Of a stretch of DNA of 64,000 nucleotides, positions 20,346-33,299 are shown in pieces. Location of the stretch: positions 95,855,497-95,919,496 of the forward strand of contig OY757020.1 of NCBI GenBank assembly GCA_963580285.1, written 5' to 3'. The number at the start of each line of letters is the position of its first letter. Within the stretch, counting starts at the first letter, position 1. The translations under genes were made by a program, and so were the position numbers. Origin of the DNA: Lucinisca nassula (taxonomy: Eukaryota; Mollusca; Bivalvia; Lucinida; Lucinidae). Below the pieces are notes generated by a model. That model searched no databases. It saw nothing but the letters and a program-made list of their open reading frames with translations, and was not told the DNA's origin.

Positions 20346-21440
20346 GCACGACCCGCAGAAAAAGCGACCGACTGAAGTCGGTTGATTTTCTAAGAGTGCC
20401 CTAAATCACCGTGTCATTCTGTCAGTCTGTCTGTCCGTCCGTAACCCGTTTGTGAAAATTGGTGATAGTGACTTAACCGCTTGGAATATTTAAACAATTT
20501 TTGGCATACTGATAGATATCAATGAGATCTAACCAATGGACTTACGAAATATTATATTCCATTTAGTATAGGCTCGCCGAGGCGAAAAAATGTGAAAATT
20601 TTCGAACTGCTTCTCCTCGGAAACCGTTGGGCCGAATGAAGTCAAATTTCATATGGAGCCTCTATGGGATGGGGGAAACCAAAATTTGCTCATGGGGTCC
20701 AGGTCACATGACCAAAATGGCCGCCAAGCCATATATGGTCTGTCTGTCCGTCCGTCTGTAACCAGTTTGTGAAAATTGGTGATAGTGACTTAACCGCTTG
20801 GAATATTTAAACAATTTTTGGCATACTGATAGTATCAATGAGGTCTAACCAATGAACTTGCGAAATATTACATTCCATTTAGTATAGCCTCGCCGAGGCG
20901 AAAAATGTGAAAATTTTCGAACTGCTTCTCCTCGGAAACCATTGGGCCGATTAAGGTCAAATTTCATATGGAGCCTCTATGGGATGGAGGAAACCAAAAT
21001 TTGCTCATGGGGTCCAGGTCACATGACCAAAATGGCCACCAAGCCATATATGGTAAAAACCTTTCAAAATAGTCTTCTCCAGAACCACTTGGCAGATTTC
21101 CACGAAACTTGATAAATAACATCTGGGACGTAGGCCCATCATAAATTGCTAAAATGGTGACCCTGGGTTGACCTTGACCTTCTTTGTGCCTAGGTCAAAC
21201 TTTGACACATATGCTTTTGTATTGGAAAAGTGAGAATTCATTTTATCCTGCAAACGATTCAGAATACAGTACTAAAGTATTAGATATATTTTTGCTCCTT
21301 ACGATAAGGCGCATTTATTGGGGGAACCGTTTTAGGTCCAGGTCACATGATCAAAATGGCCGCCATACCCATATATGGTAACACTCATCAAGCTAAAAGC
21401 ATCCGGCGGGTCGTGCACTTCAGCTGAAGCACTGGTTTCT
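20346..21440 (+). mobile_element. Pearl-like element H, two core units of about 310 bp
   Basis: The head GCACGACCCGC at 20346 is complemented by GCGGGTCGTGC at 21406-21416. A small hairpin (ACCGACTGAAGTCGGT) and a CTGTCTGTCCGTCCGTAAC stretch follow the head. Two core repeats start near 20450 and 20760 (TTGGTGATAGTGACTTAACC, CTCGCCGAGGCGAAAA). Non-coding. The design matches pearl/HINE non-autonomous elements of bivalves; class assignment is inference. Confidence 0.7.
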
Positions 21441-21533
21441 AAACAACCTTCCAATTAAATCTACGCCGCATATCTTTTTTAAAGATATTTCTTGTTTTTA
21501 TCTGAAATATGCAAATCTGGTATTCTGCATGTA

Positions 21534-21812
21534 TTTATCAGTTTATCCCCTTGTACATTCTTTAAATATCCTCATTGTGTTCCAAGATTTTGGTGTGCAA
21601 TTTTAGTTTCATTTGACCGTTATTTTTCCTATGATATTTTTTTCATGTAATTTTTCCAGTATAAATAATAACATTTTTGCCAATTTTTATAGACTGGCTC
21701 GTTCATAAAATTGCAATGTTAGTTTGACCTAATAAAGCTCACTTGACCTGGGATAGCATAAATTTATAAGGTCAAGGTATTGCAATGCAATTAATATAGG
21801 GTGTAATTGATG
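21534..21812. mobile_element. MITE with TTATCAGTTTATCCC ends
   Basis: The end TTATCAGTTTATCCCC and opposite end GGGTGTAATTGATGA, with an internal AATAAAGCTCACTTGACC, match a second copy at 56630-56950. Confidence 0.65.
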
Positions 21813-22337
21813 AAGACCAATACACAAGCTTCTGTTGTATTTAGTGCAAAGAACCTTTCTGCTAAATGTAAAATTGTCAAATCTCCGGTTCATGGCTGAC
21901 ATTAGGGGACTTTGCCATCACCAAAGCCTCATTACTTTCTCCATTTATGATGGCATTCAACTGAAGTCATTTAACTTTTTAGTGGGCATTTTTATCTGGA
22001 TTGGACTGGTCCAAATCAAATGTTAGTGTCTACTCCTGATTCTGTTATAGAATAATGACTATCGGTAAGCATGTGATAATTTCTAACCAAAGGAATCATG
22101 TTAAGACAGTGTGGGATCTAACTATTCAGAACTTATTTATCTTTACTGCAGCTTGTGTTGTGCCATGTGGCGGCCGTAAAAAGTCTCTCCGTACATCATC
22201 ATAGTGCAGATTATATTTTCTGGTCCTTTGAGATCATTGAGTTTATTTAGAATCATTTTGAACTAATTTTTATTTCTGTGATATGCACTTAATACATGTA
22301 CCTATTTATTGAGCCCCGTCAAGCGATTTTGGTACTT

Positions 22338-22415
22338 ATCGCCTATGCGAGCAGCGAAGGTTCAGGCGAGCCTGCGCATCCGCGCAGTCTCGCCAGAACC
22401 TTCGCTGCTCGCTCA
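22338..22415. repeat. GC-rich palindrome
   Basis: GCGAGCAGCGAAGGTT and AACCTTCGCTGCTCGC form a perfect 16-bp stem. A second short stem (GGCGAG/CTCGCC) lies inside, around a GC-rich loop. No gene is attached. Confidence 0.8.
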
Positions 22416-22566
22416 TACAAGCAGTGAATCAAGAGAAACATTCAGACAGAAAGCCATATCCCTGGCCCCTCTGAAGGGCTGGGCATGCGCAGTTAAAATT
22501 TGTCATGACGGATCTCGAAGACACAAATTCGCTTGGCGGGGCTCTATTATGACTTCTACTACATCC

Positions 22567-22811
22567 CCTGGTTGGCCGCACATGAGTACTGGTAATCTGC
22601 TTAGGAGGTCTTAAGCCTACCCAGGAAAATTGCTGCAAGTCGGCCCGTCCATGCTTATAAACCCTATTGGTTTCATGGCCGGCAGAGATTGAGATGTCAT
22701 TTTATCTCATTGTCGGGTAAAAGTCCCACAAAATTGGAAGCAACGTCTCCAAAATGACCTAAATTGTGTTGACAGGGAGGCTAAACCTCAAATCAAACAA
22801 ACAAACAAACA
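22567..22811 (+). repeat. R290 interspersed repeat
   Basis: Begins inside the family at CCGCACATGAGTACTGG and ends in a CAAACAAACAAAC tail. Confidence 0.75.
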
Positions 22812-23120
22812 TCCCCTGGTTGGAAATGATCCCACCACCAGATCACATATGTGCAAGCACAGTTTCTGCTTTTGGCCCCAACAGTATGTTATAGAGGTTG
22901 TTGTGTAAGTTTCACATGTGTAACCATAGCAGAATGGCAAACAGTGTAGATCCAGATGAGATGACACATTATGAATCATCTCTTCTGGGTCGTCAGTGTT
23001 TTCAAAAGTATCATCTGTACTAGGCTACAGGATTGAAATGATTAAATTAATGGTAAAAGACTATGACCCGACTTCTACTCTGAAAAAAAAAATGATATCC
23101 TAGACTAGTGACAGTTTGGT

Positions 23121-23404
23121 GCCTTGTTTGTTATGTTTGCAGTTGGGTTTAGTGCCTTGTTTTCTGTTTGCAGAAATTGCAGATTAGCCTTGTTTTCCAT
23201 TTGCAGATGGATTTAATGCCTTGTTTTCTGTTTGCAGATGAGTTTAGTCGTTGTTATCTGTTTGCAAGAGCCTTGTTTTCTGTTTGTAGAAATTGCAGAT
23301 AAGCCTTGTTTTCTGTTTGCATCTGGACTTGGTGCCTTGTTTTCTGTTTGCAGATGACTTAAATTGCTTGTTTTCTCTTTGCAGATGAGTTTAGTGCATT
23401 GTTA
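23121..23404 (+). repeat. Decoy 3' splice-site array, left part
   Basis: About nine or ten units of 31 bp. The typical unit is GCCTTGTTTTCTGTTTGCAG followed by ATGAGTTTAGT. Each is a polypyrimidine-rich tract, a CAG, and usually an ATGA, the same order as the intron-exon border of UQCC1 exon 1 (CTCTTTACAG then ATGAAT at 40284). Spacing is exactly 31 bp in the better units (CAG ends at 23142 and 23173, 23206 and 23237, 23353 and 23384). The array is cut at 23404 by pearl-like element A and resumes at about 40183. Confidence 0.85.
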
Positions 23405-26021
23405 TGTCTCCCCCGAAAAAAATTTTTTCGGAGAGACATATTGTTTTTCCCCCGGGCGTCTGTCCGTCCGTCTGTCCGTCTGTCTGTCACACATTCGTGT
23501 CCGCTCTATAACTTGAAAACCGTTGGAGCTATCGTCACGAAACTTAGTATAAATATAAATCAGCATCAGACGACGTGCAGTGCACAAGAACTATAACTCT
23601 CGCATTTATACTTTTTGAATTATCTCCCTTGGAAGTTTGTTGGTATGTATGTATGTAAGGGCAAATTGTGTCCGGTCAATAACTTTCTTATTTTCAGATG
23701 GATTTTAAAATTACTTGGCAGAAATATTAACAACCATAAGACGATGTGTGGTGCGCATGAATCAGGTCGGTACCTCAAAGGTCAAGGTCATATTTAGAGG
23801 TCAAAGGTAAAAAATGGGGCCTTTTTTTCGTATTTGGTCAATAACTTTCTTATTTTGAGATGAATTTTAAAATTACTTGGCAGAAATATTAACCACCATG
23901 AGACGATGTGTGGTGTGCATCAGGCAGGTCAGTACCTCGAAGGTCAAGGTCATACTTAGAGGTCAAAGGTCAAAAAAGGGGCCTTTTTTCGTGTTTTGTC
24001 AATAACTTTCTTATTTTGAGGTGGATTGTGAAATCACTTGGCAGAAATGTTAACCAATATAAGACGATGTGTTATGTGCATGGCCCAGGTTGGTACCTCA
24101 AAGGTCAAGGTCATACTTAGAGGTCAAAGATAAAAAAGGGGTCTTTTTTCCGGTTTTGTCAATAACTTGCTTATTAGCTCACCTGAGCACGAAGTGCTCA
24201 AGGTGAGCTATTGGGATCGCTTTTTGTCCGTCGTCCGTCCGTCCGTCTGTCCGTCAACAATTTCTTCAAATGACATCTCCTCCTAGGCAAATGGCCGGAT
24301 TTCAAAATCATTTCACAGAAATGTTCCTCGGGTGACCCTCTACCAAAATTGCTAAAATGGTTCTGCTCCGCTGAACAAAATGGCTGCCAGAGCTAAAAAT
24401 AGAAAAACCTATAAACGACATCTCCTCCTCGGCTAATGTCCCGATTTCAAAATAATTTCACAGAAATGTTCCTTGGGTGACCCTCTACCAAAATTGCTAA
24501 AATGGTTCCGATCTGCTGATTAAAATGGCCGCCACATGTAAAAATAGAAAAACCTTAAAATGACATCTCCTCCCAGGCAAATGGCCGGATTTCAATATCA
24601 TTTCACAGAATTGTTCCTCTGGTGACCCTCTTCCAAAATTGCTAAAATGGTTCTGCTCCGCTGAACAAAATGGCTGCCAGAGCTAAAAATAGAAAAACTC
24701 ACAGAAATGTTCCTTAAGTGACCCTCTACCAAAATTGCTAAAATGGTTCCGCTCTGCTGAACAAAATGGCCACCACATCTAAAAATAGAAAAACCTTAAA
24801 ACGACATCTCCTCCTAGGCAAATGGCCGGATTTCAATATCATTTCACAGAAATGTTCCTCGGGTGACCCTCTACCAAAATTGCTAAAATGGCTCTGCTCC
24901 GCTGAACAAAATGGCTGCCAGAGCTAAAAATAGATTAACCTTTAAACGACATCTCCTAGGCCAATGTCCTGATTTCAAAATAATTTCACAGAATTGTTCC
25001 TTGGGTGACCCTCTACCAAATTTGCTAAAATGGTTCCTCTCTGCTGAACAAAATGGCCACCAGATCTAAAAATAGAAAAACCTTAAAACGATATCTCTGC
25101 CTAAGCTAATGGCCGGATTTCAAAATCATTTTACAGAAATGTTCCTCGAGTGACCCTCTACCAAAATTGCTTAAATGGTTCTGCATGGCTGAACAAAATG
25201 GCCGCCAGAGCCAAAAATAGAAAAACCTTTAAATCACATCTCCTAGGCCAATGGCCCGATTTCAAAATAATTTAAAAGAGAGGGTCCTTGTCTGACCCTC
25301 TACCAACATTGCTAAAACGGTTTCGTTCGGCTGAACAAAATGGCCACCAGAGCTAAAAATAGAAAAAACTTTTAAACGACATCTCCTCCTAGGCCAATGC
25401 CCGATTTCAAAATAATTTCACGGAAATATTCCTTGGGTAACCCTCTACCAAAATTGCTAAAATGTTTTTGCTCTGCTGAACAAAATGGCCACCAGATATA
25501 AAAATAGAAGAACCTTTAAACGATATCTGCTCCTGCGCCAATGGCCCGATTTCAAAATCATTTTACAGAAATGTTCCTCGGGTGACCCTCTACCAAAATT
25601 GCTAAAATGGTTCTACTCCGCTGAACAAAATGGCAACCAGAGCTAAAAATAGAAAACCTTTAAACAACATCTCCTCCTAGGCCAATGGCCTGATTTCGAA
25701 CTAATTTCACAGAGACAGTCCTTGGCTGACTCTCTACCAAAATTGCTAAAACGGTTCTGCTTTGCTGAACAAAATGGCTGCCATACTTTTTCAGAAATGT
25801 TCCTAGGGTGACCCTCTTCCAAACTTGCGAAAATGGTTTTATTCCAATGAACAAAATGGCCACCAGAGTTAAAAATAGAAAAGACCTTCAGATGACAGCT
25901 TCTCCTAGGCCAGTGGCTAGATTTCGAAAAATTTTACTGAAATGTTCCTTGGGTGACCTTTTACCAAAGCTGCTAAAATGGTTTCCCTTGCTGAACACAA
26001 TGGCTGTTGGATATTATTATT

Positions 26022-26215
26022 TTAGGTCTAGCCTGCCCAGGCAAGTTGGTGCAATTTGGACCATCTATGCACATGAACTATATTGGTTTCTTTTGGTGGC
26101 AGGGCTTGAGAAGTCTTCTCAGTGTTGGGTAAAATTCCAACAAAATTGGATACAACATCTTCAAAATGACCTAAATAGTGTTGACTGAACATTAAATCTC
26201 AATTTAAACAAAAAG
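26022..26215 (+). repeat. R290 repeat, diverged
   Basis: AGCCTGCCCAGGCAAGTTGG, TCTTCAAAATGACCTAAATA and AATTTAAACAAAAAG match the family 3' two-thirds. Confidence 0.6.
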
Positions 26216-26723
26216 GGCATAATAGGACCAGTCTGATCTGGATCCACACTGTTTGCAATAATGACTTTAAAGTAACCAGCCAACACAAAGCAGAAGATAA
26301 TTCTGAAGGGTTAAACAGAAACATCTTAATCACTCTTTGAAATAGTACATTTATATAAAAAACAACAAGGTTTAAGACCTGTCAAAATATCAACAGGCAG
26401 TTGAGGATAAGACTATTATACATAGCTCTGTCACTGCTTGCATAATATGGTATGAATCAGTAGGACTCAAAACAAACTGTGAAGTGACTAATATTGTTAT
26501 GCCAGAAGGTATACATATTAAATTGTGCAGTGTCTCTGGCTCTCATTGTATAATAGAAGTCACTTAGAGGTTAGGACCCAGGTGTTTGACCTAGTTATAA
26601 ACAGGGCTGCAAACATGGGCTAGATAACTACTAGGCTCTTGAAAATAATATAGGTGGCTTAAGGATCTGTGCTGCAGTATACAGAATCAGCACCAAAAAC
26701 TATTTATTTTTGATGGTTTTGTT

Positions 26724-26912
26724 TGTTTGATTTGAGGTTTAACGTCCCCATCAACACTGTAAAGGTCATTTTGGAGACATTGCTTCCAATTTTGTGGGAC
26801 TTTTACCTGACATTGAGATGAAATGACATCTCAAGCCCTGTCGCCCAATGAAACCAATATGGTTTATTAGCATGGACGGTCCGCCTCGCACCGCGGTTCC
26901 TGGACAGGCTTA
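26724..26912 (-). repeat. R290 repeat
   Basis: Reverse copy: GATTTGAGGTTTAACGTCCC through GGTCCGCCTCGCACCGCGG. Confidence 0.8.
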
Positions 26913-26949
26913 GATGGAGTGATGTAGATAAGGTGGGTATATGTTGATA

Positions 26950-27075
26950 GTTAAAGGATAATTTTCCTTATCAATAAAACATATGTTGTGGGTATTTATT
27001 AGAACCACCTTGCTCTTAATGAATATATACACACCATACATTTTTATCAAAAATAAGGGAGACTTTAGCTAATGT
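26950..27075. repeat. Foldback repeat of the GTGGGTACTCATT family
   Basis: ATGTTGTGGGTATTTATTAG faces an imperfect inverted arm near 27015-27040, between AT-rich flanks. Confidence 0.5.
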
Positions 27076-27514
27076 ACCACTAAATACCCACCATATCTAC
27101 AGCTCTATGAACTAAAGATTTGACTGATTGACTGTTTTGGGTTTAATGACACAATCCTTGTGGGTCATTTTGTGTCCTCTCAGAGAAATGGAGAAAAGAA
27201 GTAGGAGAGATAGTAGAGGATATGAAAGTGAGGGACAGAGGAGAAGAGGCAAATGAATGGAAGGAAGTGTATATAGAAACAGAAGAAATAACATTCCCCC
27301 CTCTACCCATACTTGCAGCAAGGACAGTAGGCATTGTCCAACTGTGAGCCAATATCAGTTGGACACAACAGTGATGCAAGATACACTTATAGAGATTTAA
27401 TTACAGTATTAATAAATGAATTCTGAGCCAAGGCACAGAAAAGAATCAAGCTGGCATAAACTATTGGCATGCCTAAATAGTGTTGACAGAGATGTAAAGC
27501 TCAACACAAACAAA

Positions 27515-27985
27515 CAAATTAACCCTTGCCCTGCTGAGCCTGGATATGCCTTATCTTTCAAACAATGTAGATTCTGATCAGATGGCTTCTTGGCTTCTAA
27601 AGAAGCCATCTGATCAAGATTTACACTTACATTCAGTTTGTGAATTTATAGGAATAAATTACATCATATTTACCCAGTTTGTGCCGAAAACTTAGAATGG
27701 GATACTGGCAACCCGGGATTGGCAAACAGTGAAGGCCCAGATCAGATGCTGCAGAACTTAACGTCTGACCTGGGCCTACATTGTTTGTAAAAGGTTCTGC
27801 CATTTTCCATATTAGGGGTTGAGGTTGACAAAACAGTGTAGACCTAGAACAGATGCCACAGAATATGGCCTCTGTCTGATCAAAGTCTACTTTGTTACTT
27901 ACAGTGCAGGAAATTTTGAGTCAGATGCTGCAGAATGTGGCGTCCAATCGGAATTTACACATTTTGCTTACAGTACAGAAATGTA
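27515..27985. repeat. Three palindromic CAAACAGTGTAG-core MITE remnants
   Basis: About 27515-27650 holds GATGGCTTCTTGGCTTC facing GAAGCCATCTGATCAAGA. About 27670-27800 holds GGCCCAGATCAGATGCTGC and CTGACCTGGGCCTAC. About 27835-27975 is a third, decayed copy. All share the core of the TTAA MITE families. Confidence 0.6.
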
Positions 27986-28569
27986 TAAGTAATAAACGAA
28001 ATGTAAACAGTCTATACCGCAATTCAGGATCCTTTTCCTAGTCTACATTCCAACACAATTGGCCAACCAGTGCTGTCAGTGCTTTGAAATATGCTATTGT
28101 TTCCCAAAATAAAACTGACTATATATTTTACTTTTGGTCCTTTGAGATCAGTGTGAATATTCTGAGAAATCAGAAATAAATTATTGGTTTAGACTCATAT
28201 TCTAGACAGGTTTTTAATTATTTGGACCTATTTTGATTTATATCAGTCTTTGAATCGACTGCCTATTCGAAATTCGCAAAATTGCAGTATGTTTCCTCTG
28301 GCTTTCTTTGCCGGATCATTACAGGGTCACTGATGAGGCTTTATTAGCCGAAACTACGTAGTATGACCCATCTTCTTTCTTATGAATGTTTTCATTGCTC
28401 TTAAAGGAACTCATTTTTGATTATTATTCATAACAAACTTAAGTGTTTATGCTCGAAATTTCTAAAAACAAAACTTAACTTCATTTACATGTATATTTAA
28501 GTTATTTATATTTAAATACAAAAACTCCAGTGCAAACTAACACAATTTCATGTTATCAGAAAATTAGTT

Positions 28570-28690
28570 TAGAAGCTCCTATGGTGAAATGGTTAAACTA
28601 CTTGCCTAATAAACCAAGTTTCATTGGTTCAGTCCCAAGGTTCTCCACACTTGAGGCGTTTTTGATGCTGAGAATCCACATCATTTGAAC
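28570..28690 (+). mobile_element. Old tRNA-derived SINE of the type seen at 57029
   Basis: GAAGCTCCTATGGTGAAATG and GGTTCAGTCCCAAGGTTCTC keep the head layout of the 57029 and 51543 copies, strongly diverged. Confidence 0.5.
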
Positions 28691-29256
28691 ACAGTGACTG
28701 AATTTAAGAAAAATTTTACAAAATCTCCACCTAAGTTCTTAAATGGTTCTGCGACATTGAACAAATAGCGCATAGACAAAAATAAAAACATCATCAAAAG
28801 ATAATACAACTTGACTCAGGTGAGCGAATTATGTCCATCATGGACCTCTTGTTTTTAGATAGAATTTGAAGTTACTTGGCAAAAATGTTAACTATCATGA
28901 GACGATGTGTTGCATGCATGATTCAGTTTGATACCTCAAGTGTCAAGGTCATACATAGAGGTCAAAAGTCAAAAAAGTGGCCTTTTTTCGTGTTTGGTCA
29001 ATAACTTTCTTATTTTTAGATGGATTTTGAAATTGCTTGGCAGAAATGTTAAACACCATGAGATGATGTGTTGCACGCATGACCCAGTTTGGTACCTGAA
29101 AGGTCAAGGTCATACATAGAGGTTAAAGGTCAAAAAAGGGGCCTTTTTTGTGTTCTGTCAATAACTTTCTTATTTTTAGATGGATTTTGAAATTACTTGG
29201 CAGAAATGTTAACCACCATAAGACGATGTGTTGCGTGCATGACCCAAGTTGGTAGG

Positions 29257-29337
29257 TCAAAGAACAAAAAGGGGCCTTTTTATGCCTCCAACTTTGAAAA
29301 AGTTGGAGGCATAAAAAGGCCCCTTTTTGTTCTTTGA
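29257..29337. repeat. Perfect 39-bp palindrome at an insertion junction
   Basis: Left arm 29257-29295 and right arm 29299-29337 are exact reverse complements with a 3-bp loop (GAA). The arms span the border between element A (CAAAGAACAAAAAGGGGCC) and the head of element C (ATGCCTCCAACTTT). Confidence 0.95.
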
Positions 29338-30023
29338 AAAAGTTGGAGGGGCATATTGGTTCTGGTTCGTTTGTCCGTTCGTCTGTCCGTTACGCTTTTG
29401 ATGCATAGCATAACTAAAGAACCGTGTATGCTAGGGTTTTGAAATTTCATATATGGATTCCTCATGGAAAATTAGCTGACGCGTATTTTTTTTCTCGTCC
29501 GGATTATGCCCCCTTCAAGAGTTATTGCCCTTTGAAATTTTTTTAATAAAATCTTGTCAGCAAGATATCTCAAAAACTATTGGAGCTAGAGCCTTGAAAG
29601 TTGGTGAATATATTGGTGGTGATGAGTAGATGAACTGATTATCTTTTGACAAAATTCCAGAAAATACTTTGTGAGTTACGGCCCTTTGTCATTTTGGTAA
29701 TTTGTGCCCATTGTAATGTATGCTAAAAGTGATGCATAGCATAACTTTAGAACCGTGTATGCTAGGGTTTTGAAATTTCATATATGGATTTCTCATGGAA
29801 AATTAGCTGATGCGTATTTTTTTTCTCGTCCGGATTATGCCCCTTTCAAGAGTTATTGCCCTTTGAAATTTTTTTAATAAAATCTTGTCAGCAAGATATC
29901 TCAAAAACTATTGGAGCTAGAGCCTTGAAAATTGGTGAATATATTGGTGGTGATGAGTAGATGAACTGTGTAACTTTTGACAAAATTCTGAAAAATACTT
30001 TGTGAGTTATGGCCCTTTGTCAT

Positions 30024-32576
30024 TGTTACGAGATGGAATAGGAAACCTCTCTGGTGCTTATGCACATCTAAATTATTTTAGTAGATATATGGTAGGGCGG
30101 TGCGAGTGAAATATTTTAGGTGAAATATGGTACGCAAACTGTGCGGCTCCATGAACAAGTCATGCACATATCATACGATGTATGCATGAGTGGTTTATAG
30201 AGAGCTGTTTTTACAATACAGGGGGCCGCTGAGGGGCCGAGTCCTATGGAGTTTGCCTGAAGATCGCCAGCCGCCGGGTTGTGCCATATATGGTTTTTAT
30301 TCCCGTCACGTGTTGTGTGGGTGTTCGTTTTGACAGGAGTCATGTCATTGATTATAGGGTCGTTTCATCAATTTTTCCTATGGGAAATATACTATTTGAA
30401 CGCAAATCCATTATCTGCTCGATTTTGCTATCTGGCTTTGTTTGTGGCCGGTATCTCCACCTCGCCACGAATTGAGCAAGGTAATGAGTAGGCATGATTT
30501 TCCGGTAGTATTCATAGATATATAGGCCCTGAAGGAGGCGGACGCTTTGGCAGCGGGTCAGGTTGTAAGAGTGAACACAACATTGTGACGGGGAAATAGA
30601 AAGTATATTGAAAGGTATGTTAAATCTATGTTTAGTGTTGTTTTTGTATGAACATGCTTGTAGGTTTTGGAGGGGTTTACTTCTAGTATACCCCAACTTT
30701 CTGAAGCCTATTCTGAATTCACTGTTGTGGCCTGTAGTGATTAGGCTACTAGCTTTGCCAGCTAGACGTCGCAGAATTGATCCCAGGCTTCTCCAGTAGT
30801 AGAATGAGTCTTTCTAAGTGAGGTCCTGTCTCATGCTGACCCTAGATGTTGGTGAGACGTAAAGTTTGGACACCCGCTCATTCTGGATTCATTTAGGCTT
30901 TTAGACCCCTTTTGTAGAATGTAATTAATAAACGCCGGGTCACTTGTTTGATCCATGACTTTTGACTAGCTGTGGTTAGAAAACCGTGGTTCCGTCCCAA
31001 TATGATATTAGGTGTAGAGGGGACGTAAACTTATGACGGGTTTAACCATATCTTCATCATCAGGGCAAACTCTTACAAGAGCCTGTTGGGTTATCCGTGA
31101 TGATGAACCGTAATGAATTTTATTTTACAAGCATGTTCACGTTGATTAGAAATAATTTTGTTCAAGAAGAATTACGAGTTCATTTTGTAATGATGCCGTT
31201 TTTGTCTGATAACTCAGTTTGTGCATGTATGTACATATAAAGAACGTGATGATGATAAGTGGGAGTATTTGGTCGCCACACGTCATAACGGCCTGAGCGG
31301 CGGGGATGACGTCAGCTGCGTCATCGGCGTCGCGAGGACGGTTGTGGCGGGGTGCCTACCAAATAGAGAGAATTTACGGCAAACAGTGTTGGCCCTTATG
31401 AGACACTAACAAATGTTGTGGATTATAGATGAAAATCTTCTGTTGTAGTTTCTATCTGTTATTAATGTATTGAATTTGTGAATAGCTATATTTGTGAGCC
31501 GTGTCGCGGAGAAGGATATGAAATAGAGATTGTTATGTTTCCTGTAATTGGCAGCTGACCAGGTAGCGCAAAGGCGTGGTCTGTTCAATTGCCTCTTACT
31601 TGTGATAATGTAGTGAGCACAAATTTGATGAGTATTATGCTCAGTAGTAGTGAGCATTAATTGATTTCTGTAGTGCTCAGTAAGGAAACATGAACTTTGA
31701 GTATTATTGTGTCAAGCGCTGGGTGCTGATAATTTGATGCACAGTCAAGTTGAGTTCTGCTGTACGGTTATTTGTCGCATGCACTAATCAGCCTGTATGT
31801 CTGGTCGGCGCATGCGCAATAACGGTGTATGCATGAACATATTCTCACTTCTCCGGGAGGGGGATCATGATATAGCATGTATGTTTTGTGACTCGTTTCT
31901 AGTCCCGTTATCGTAATTTGCAGGCACAACAATGTGTGACCTGCTGCTCCCTGCTTCATAGCAGCAGGTACTGGTACGACGCTAGGCGTTAGGGTCCAGC
32001 AAGGGCGGAGAGACCGCCGTAATCAGCGCCTACCAGGGTAGAAGCAGAATCTAAATCATTGTTCGTTGTAAACAAATGTGAGACCATGGAAGAGGTCAAC
32101 TTACCTGCAGGTTATTTGGACGATCGCTAAACCCCTGATCGGCAAACGTGATCGCTAAACCTAGGATTATCAACTATGTTGATAGACTAGTTCTACTAGT
32201 TCGCGAGAGGAAGTTTCACGCGAGTGGGGGGATTCACCCTAAGTTATAAACTGGCCAGTCGCGTCTTGTGTTGTTTCTTTTTTTGTTTTTGTTGTTGTTT
32301 TTGTTGTTTGCTTCTGTAGGTATTCACGTCACCCGTTCCGAGCACAGAACAGTGTTTTGCCTTCGGAGCGGACGTCGTGAGTTGGCTACAGAAGCAACAA
32401 ATTGTGATGTTTTGTGTTAGTAAGTGTTGTATGTAGATACTGTAAATAATTCATGTCATTCATTTAACATCTTTCTTGTGCCTTACCCCACAGCTGCCAG
32501 TACACCTGTCAGAGATCACGCTCGGTTGTCTTGTCAGCATGGGGGTTTGCGGGACGCCGTAAACCCACATGTAACA
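30024..32576 (+). repeat. 5' LTR, 2553 bp
   Basis: It differs from the 3' LTR by seven base substitutions that I counted and no length change, about 0.3 percent. It contains AATAAA near 30929, a TGACGTCA motif near 31307, a TGCGCATGCGC motif near 31809, TTATAAAC near 32239 as a possible TATA box, and a fossil tRNA-SINE at 30723-30895. It is longer than most Ty3/gypsy LTRs. Confidence 0.95.
30723..30895 (+). mobile_element. Fossil tRNA-SINE inside the 5' LTR
   Basis: It follows the SINE copies at 51543 and 57029: TTGATCCCAGGCTTCTCCAG, GAGTCTTTCTAAGTGAGGTC and GTTGGTGAGACGTAAAG align in order. The head B box is partly eroded. Confidence 0.75.
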
Positions 32577-32578
32577 TT

Positions 32579-32596
32579 TGGTGTCAGAAGTGGGAT
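32579..32596 (+). other. Primer binding site, tRNA-Leu
   Basis: TGGTGTCAGAAGTGGGAT starts two bases after the 5' LTR and is complementary to the 3' end of animal tRNA-Leu plus CCA. It would prime minus-strand synthesis. Confidence 0.85.
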
Positions 32597-33299
32597 TTAA
32601 TCTCTGGCTGGTGTTCCCGGCTGTGGAACAGCACATTGATACTCTGAATCATCAATTTAAAAAAAATGTATTGACAGCCACATTTAGAAATTAACTTAAA
32701 TCTTCCATCATGCGTTGATGAAGTGCGAAACCCATGTATTCAACTGAATGGATACTGACAAGTCGATAATTTCTGAGCAGGAAGGCAAGGAAAACCCCAC
32801 TTTTTCTTGGTAACGAAAAATTTAAGTAGACCCCACTTAATTGTGTTACCTGACATTCTACTAAGTTAAATTGGAGCTACTAATTGATCTTACCCACACA
32901 TGGTTCTGACGTAGTGACGTTAACAATTTACTGACGTTGACATAACGGTAGCGTTAATATTTACGCTGTGGCTTGAGGTTAGGTATGACGTAATAGAAAC
33001 ATTAATGGTGACTTGTTATGATCGGAGTTTTGTAATGTGATGAAACTTCGGATTGTAGCATTTTACTGTAAACGTCGTCAGTTTATGACGTCATATTAGA
33101 CTACCAGTACGCAACGTCATACTTTGCTGAAAGCATTTGACATTTCAAATCGCGTGTGCTTTAATAACTAACGCTTTAGTTAGATTAACGCGTATAACAC
33201 ATATCTTAACGTTTTAGTTAAGCCCATTCAATCATCACTGATCATAACTGATCAGTTTATAGTGGTTTTGATAGTAACGTGAGATTTACGTTATCAATA
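32597..33299 (+). other. LTR element leader
   Basis: About 700 bp of untranslated sequence between primer site and Gag, rich in TTAACG and GACGT motifs. No frame of note. Confidence 0.6.

Larger units (their letters stand above)
24176..28852 (+). mobile_element. Pearl-like element B with about 11 core units of about 146 bp
   Basis: Head AGCTCACCTGAGCACGAAGT, a hairpin closed by GCTCAAGGTGAGCT. A TCCGTCGTCCGTCCGTCC stretch follows, then tandem units (ACCAAAATTGCTAAAATGG, CTGAACAAAATGGC, ACGACATCTCCTCCTAGG) to about 25960. The right end is CAGGTGAGCGAATTATG (28817 on), complementary to the head. It sits between T residues of a core unit of element A (CTTATT then TTTAGAT). Between 26000 and 28800 it has collected R290 copies, MITEs and an old SINE. 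Confidence 0.75.

Noticed and set aside
24230..25960. CRISPR-like array
   Set aside because: Units of about 146 bp are contiguous core repeats of a pearl-like element in a eukaryote, with no short repeat and unique spacer pattern.
30116..31959. Several 60-114 codon frames in the LTR, repeated at 37052-38895
   Set aside because: They are identical because the LTRs are identical, lie on both strands, and match no gag, pol or env.
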